This document shows positions 61,787 to 64,000 of a stretch of DNA of 64,000 bases, in pieces. Every line of letters begins with the position of its first letter. Positions within the stretch are counted from its first letter, which is position 1. The notes under the pieces are model-generated. The model searched no databases. It was not told the origin of the DNA and worked only from the letters and a program-made list of their open reading frames with translations. The stretch comes from Liolophura sinensis. Its lineage: Eukaryota > Mollusca > Polyplacophora > Chitonida > Chitonidae. Both the position numbers and the translations under genes were made by a program. Where the stretch lies: the NCBI RefSeq assembly GCF_032854445.1, contig NC_088302.1, forward strand, positions 40,616,191 to 40,680,190, read 5' to 3'.

Positions 61787-61906
61787 AAAATTGATATTCG
61801 TCCGAATTACTCGATGATTAACAGGTCTGATGGGCCGACTGTTCCTTTCTAATAACATCTGAGAATTTTCAAATCCACCCTTGTTCAAAGATTTTATTAA
61901 TTCTAT
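61787..61906 (-). CDS. CA10-like: CA10-like exon (RTNINF exon)
   Basis: 120 bp, 40 codons, phase 0 at both ends. It is preceded by 'TGTATGATTTTCAG' and followed by the donor 'GTAAGTATG'. It encodes a helix-like start ('IELIKSLNKGGFENSQ') and 'NSRPIRPVNHRVIRTNINF', which aligns with the RPVQxLxxRxIRTNI(N/D)F stretch near the C-terminus of CA10/CA11. Confidence 0.9.
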
Positions 61907-62851
61907 CTGAAAATCATACAAACAAAACAATTGTTACATTCAAAAGTATAGTAATAACTTTGAAATGGTGAAGAGTAAAGGATGGGGACAAATATATGAG
62001 CAAACAGTTCGCAACAGAACTGCTACTTGGGATAAAATTTTTCATTTAATGACCATTACAGCAAGAAATATTACATTGCGTCATTTACAGACGCGTGTGA
62101 ATTTGAGACTGATCCATGTTTTACGCCTTCAGAAATAAGGTTCTGTTAACAGTTTTCAAATAAAAATGCAAACGACATCTGTGTTGCACCCGCTTGAGGT
62201 ACATGCTTATTTGCTCACCTGTCTTTGTGACACGTATATCGGTCTGTTCATGATAACCCACGTGACCGTCTCGTAACATCCGGGCTGTGTCAGCGACCCT
62301 TCGTAAGTTATAAACTGGGTAGTGTTTGGTAATAGCCACTTCATCTTCACTTTGTTTAAAGATACGAATTGTCCTGTTGAGAAACAGAAAACATGTAGCA
62401 ACAAATATCGACTGAGAGTACTAGATTAATACAAAATACATCAAGAACTGGTGAACTTTCTACAGGCGCTATGGGTAATGATCCGAGTCTTGCTTGTGGT
62501 TTGTTCGGGAATGGCCTTAAAGTTCGAGTGAGTTGAGTAGTTTGTTAGCCGTCAAATATCAAAAAGCACGGGAAAAGTAATCGTACTTTAGAATCGGATT
62601 GCTTTTGGGCCCATTTATTAACATATCTGTGAGATGAAACTGTATACCTCGACATCAACCCAACGGCCCACTTCACATCTCCTGGTAAGTTATTCTACGC
62701 CGCGCTGTGGAATTCAAATTTATCGGGGAGAAAATTCAAGACAAGGTACCGTGATATTTCTACAATCATTGTGACATTTCTTACCTTGAAATCTTACTTT
62801 TGACATAGAATGAGCTAAAACATCGAACTCCTCATTTTCTGATGTTCCAAC
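61787..62851 (-). CDS. CA10-like: carbonic anhydrase-related protein (CA10/CA11-like), three exons visible
   Basis: Partial minus-strand gene: exons 62851-62785, 62373-62219 and 61906-61787. The joined frame contains the CA signature region ending the beta-sheet core ('WLLPNTTQFITYEGSLTQ', 'PGCYETVTWVIMNRPIYV') and the C-terminal 'RPIRPVNHRVIRTNINF'. The NRPIYV and RTNINF wording is typical of the CA10/CA11 branch, which are secreted or surface proteins of nerve tissue thought to lack CO2 hydration and, in vertebrates, to bind neurexins. In catalytic enzymes the core motif is SLTTPP; here the second Thr is Gln and the second Pro is Gly, fitting a non-catalytic relative. The zinc-ligand histidines are in exons outside the window and were not checked. 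All three introns bounding these exons have GT..AG ends with consistent phases. Confidence 0.9.
62219..62373 (-). CDS. CA10-like: CA10-like exon (core YEGSLT exon)
   Basis: 155 bp. Acceptor 'CTGTTTCTCAACAG', donor 'AGACAG|GTGAGC'. The first two bases complete a glycine codon begun in the previous exon, and the exon ends in phase 0. It encodes 'QFVSLNKVKMKWLLP', 'NTTQFITYEGSLTQPGCYE' and 'TVTWVIMNRPIYVSQRQ'. The TWxI and PI.VS spacing is standard for alpha-carbonic anhydrases. Confidence 0.93.
62374..62784 (-). other. intron of the CA10-like gene
   Basis: 411 bp with GT..AG ends. No repeats or other features were seen. Confidence 0.8.
62785..62851 (-). CDS. CA10-like: CA10-like exon (VGTSENEEFDVL exon)
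   Basis: 67 bp: 22 codons and one base. Acceptor 'TTTTTCTACTGCAG', donor 'TTTCAAG|GTAAG'. It encodes 'VGTSENEEFDVLAHSM' and 'SKVRFQ', matching the VGxxNxEL...L..V.xxG segment that follows the central beta-strand in alpha-CAs. Starting in phase 0 and ending in phase 1, it joins cleanly to the next exon. Three diverged copies of this segment lie just upstream. Confidence 0.85.
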
Positions 62852-62885
62852 CTGCAGTAGAAAAAAAAACAAAGACAGACAATGA

Positions 62886-63105
62886 TTGCGTGAGTCACAA
62901 ATGAGTTAAGACATCGAGTTCATCATTTTTTAGCTTCTCCGTACAGAAAAAACATAGACACCATTTTGATTCATACAAATGAGCTAAGACATCACCTTCC
63001 TTATTTATTTTGGTTTCCTACGTCCAGAAAAAAACATGTTATACCAATGAATTAAGTAATCAAGCTGTCGATTTTTTAGGTATTTCACCTGCAACGAAAA
63101 ACAGA
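62886..63105 (-). repeat. three decayed tandem copies of a CA10-like exon
   Basis: Copies at about 62886-62952, 62966-63032 and 63036-63105 repeat the layout of 62785-62866: on the plus strand 'AATGAG.TAAGACATC', an A/T-rich middle, then a short C-T block and an A-run (the acceptor polypyrimidine tract on the minus strand). The first two have lost the AG or gained stops and indels. The farthest copy keeps an AG acceptor ('TTTCGTTGCAG') at 63089-63090 and 14 in-frame codons beginning 'VKYLKNRQLDYLIH', colinear with 'VGTSENEEFDVLAH', but no matching donor. Confidence 0.75.
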
Positions 63106-63416
63106 GAAAAAAGAGTCCAGGCATGATTAGCTGCGATAGAATTCATATACGAATGATTATGGCTTAACAGCAATATGGCAGTCATATTGTAATGAGAATA
63201 TGTTTATACCAGGAGACAGTAAATGGTATATTGGACGCCACAATGAGAATAGCTAAAATCAACCCCAAAACATGGCCATTTTTAAAAACCAACTTAAATA
63301 GCGCAAAGTTAAATGTGGAGAAAACAGCAAAAATACATAAAGATCAGATGATCGAGAATGATAAGCGAGAAAACTTAGTCGTAATTGTGGTCTTAAATAT
63401 TTTTTTGAATCTTCTT
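63106..63416. other. likely upstream intron of the CA10-like gene
   Basis: No exon is recognised. The plus-strand 75-codon frame at 63192-63419 is AT-rich and has no motif. Confidence 0.5.
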
Positions 63417-63742
63417 TGAAGAGAAAAAGACACTTGAAAATAATTTTTGTATGGTGGGTATTTATTTTTCATTATAATAATGTTATAATGAAGATGTAAC
63501 AAATGCTTAAAAACATATTAGCACTAGAATTTGGTCTTTTAGCTAACAAACGTGTTTTTGAACATATTCATATTTATACTTCAGATTAAATGCATGTGTT
63601 TGGATGTAAACAACAAATTTACATTCAAATAAATTTGGAGGACATGTATCACCTCATTATTTAGGACATTATAATACAAAGACGATATATTGTGATCAAA
63701 ATACCCACCATACAAAAACATTTTCAAAAACCTTCTTCTCGT
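63417..63742. mobile_element. MITE-like element with about 45-bp inverted ends
   Basis: The left end includes 'TTTTTGTATGGTGGGTATTT' (about 63446-63465) and the right end its reverse complement 'AATACCCACCATACAAAAA' (about 63699-63717). Outward, 'GAGAAAAAGACACTTGAAAA' has a matching counterpart. It is about 325 bp, AT-rich and without a coding frame of note. It lies in the probable upstream intron of the CA10-like gene. Confidence 0.75.
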
Positions 63743-64000
63743 GAAAAAAAAAAATGAAAAAAAAAATAGTAAAGACCATCCCTGCAAATATGTTTTCACG
63801 CTTTTTAAAACTGATTTTGGCCTCATATGTATGTTTTCTTCTCCTTAAAACTCGAAACTATATTGATATCGTTTAAAATATGTAATGTAAGAAATTCTAT
63901 ATAGAAAATGCATCACAGGTATATTAAATGATGAAGGCAAATGCCCTTTAAATACTAGACGACAGCATCACAGTCGACGACCCTGTAAAATAAATCAAAC
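63743..64000. other. nothing recognised; window edge
   Basis: AT-rich. No exon of the CA10-like gene was found before the edge. Confidence 0.5.

Overview
The window looks like nuclear DNA of a marine mollusc, bivalve or gastropod not resolved. It is AT-rich, has no dense run of long open frames, and has GT/AG-spliced short exons. It carries many copies of a tRNA-derived SINE whose 3' half resembles the V-domain of the molluscan V-SINE/RUDI group. A second dispersed family begins with the 'GCTTGGGGTTTAACG' motif, also familiar from mollusc genomes. The class assignment rests on repeat recognition and no search was run.

The only host gene I can identify with confidence is at the right end, on the minus strand: the 3' half of a carbonic anhydrase-related protein gene of the CA10/CA11 type. 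Three exons are visible (62785-62851, 62219-62373, 61787-61906). Their splice sites match consensus and their phases fit each other. The 5' exons lie beyond base 64000 and the last exon is unresolved. The first of these exons is preceded by three decayed tandem copies of itself (62886-63105).

From about 15.2 to 36.5 kb the sequence is a tandem array of roughly ten diverged units, about 3 kb when complete. Its middle (20841-27712) is a recent near-identical duplication with a period of about 3.06-3.09 kb. Three diverged units carry, on the minus strand, a 64-bp signal-peptide-like first exon ending at a GT donor, so the array may be a decayed cluster of secreted-protein genes. The array has been hit by a Penelope-like retroelement (29077-30563), a second Penelope fragment with a GIY-YIG domain between inverted arms (18199-18850), SINEs, and MITE-like elements.

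Elsewhere there are minisatellites (25-bp unit at 5.7-6.6 kb, 28-bp unit at 52.3-53.2 kb, about 38-bp unit at 53.6 kb), scattered SINEs, 3'-end fragments of the Penelope family in both orientations, and a perfect 13-bp-stem hairpin at 51.8 kb. Long stretches (1-5.7, 41.4-43.9, 46.3-51.8 and 55.8-60.2 kb) show no recognisable gene and read as intergenic or intronic DNA. There are no bacterial-type operons, CRISPR arrays or rRNA genes.
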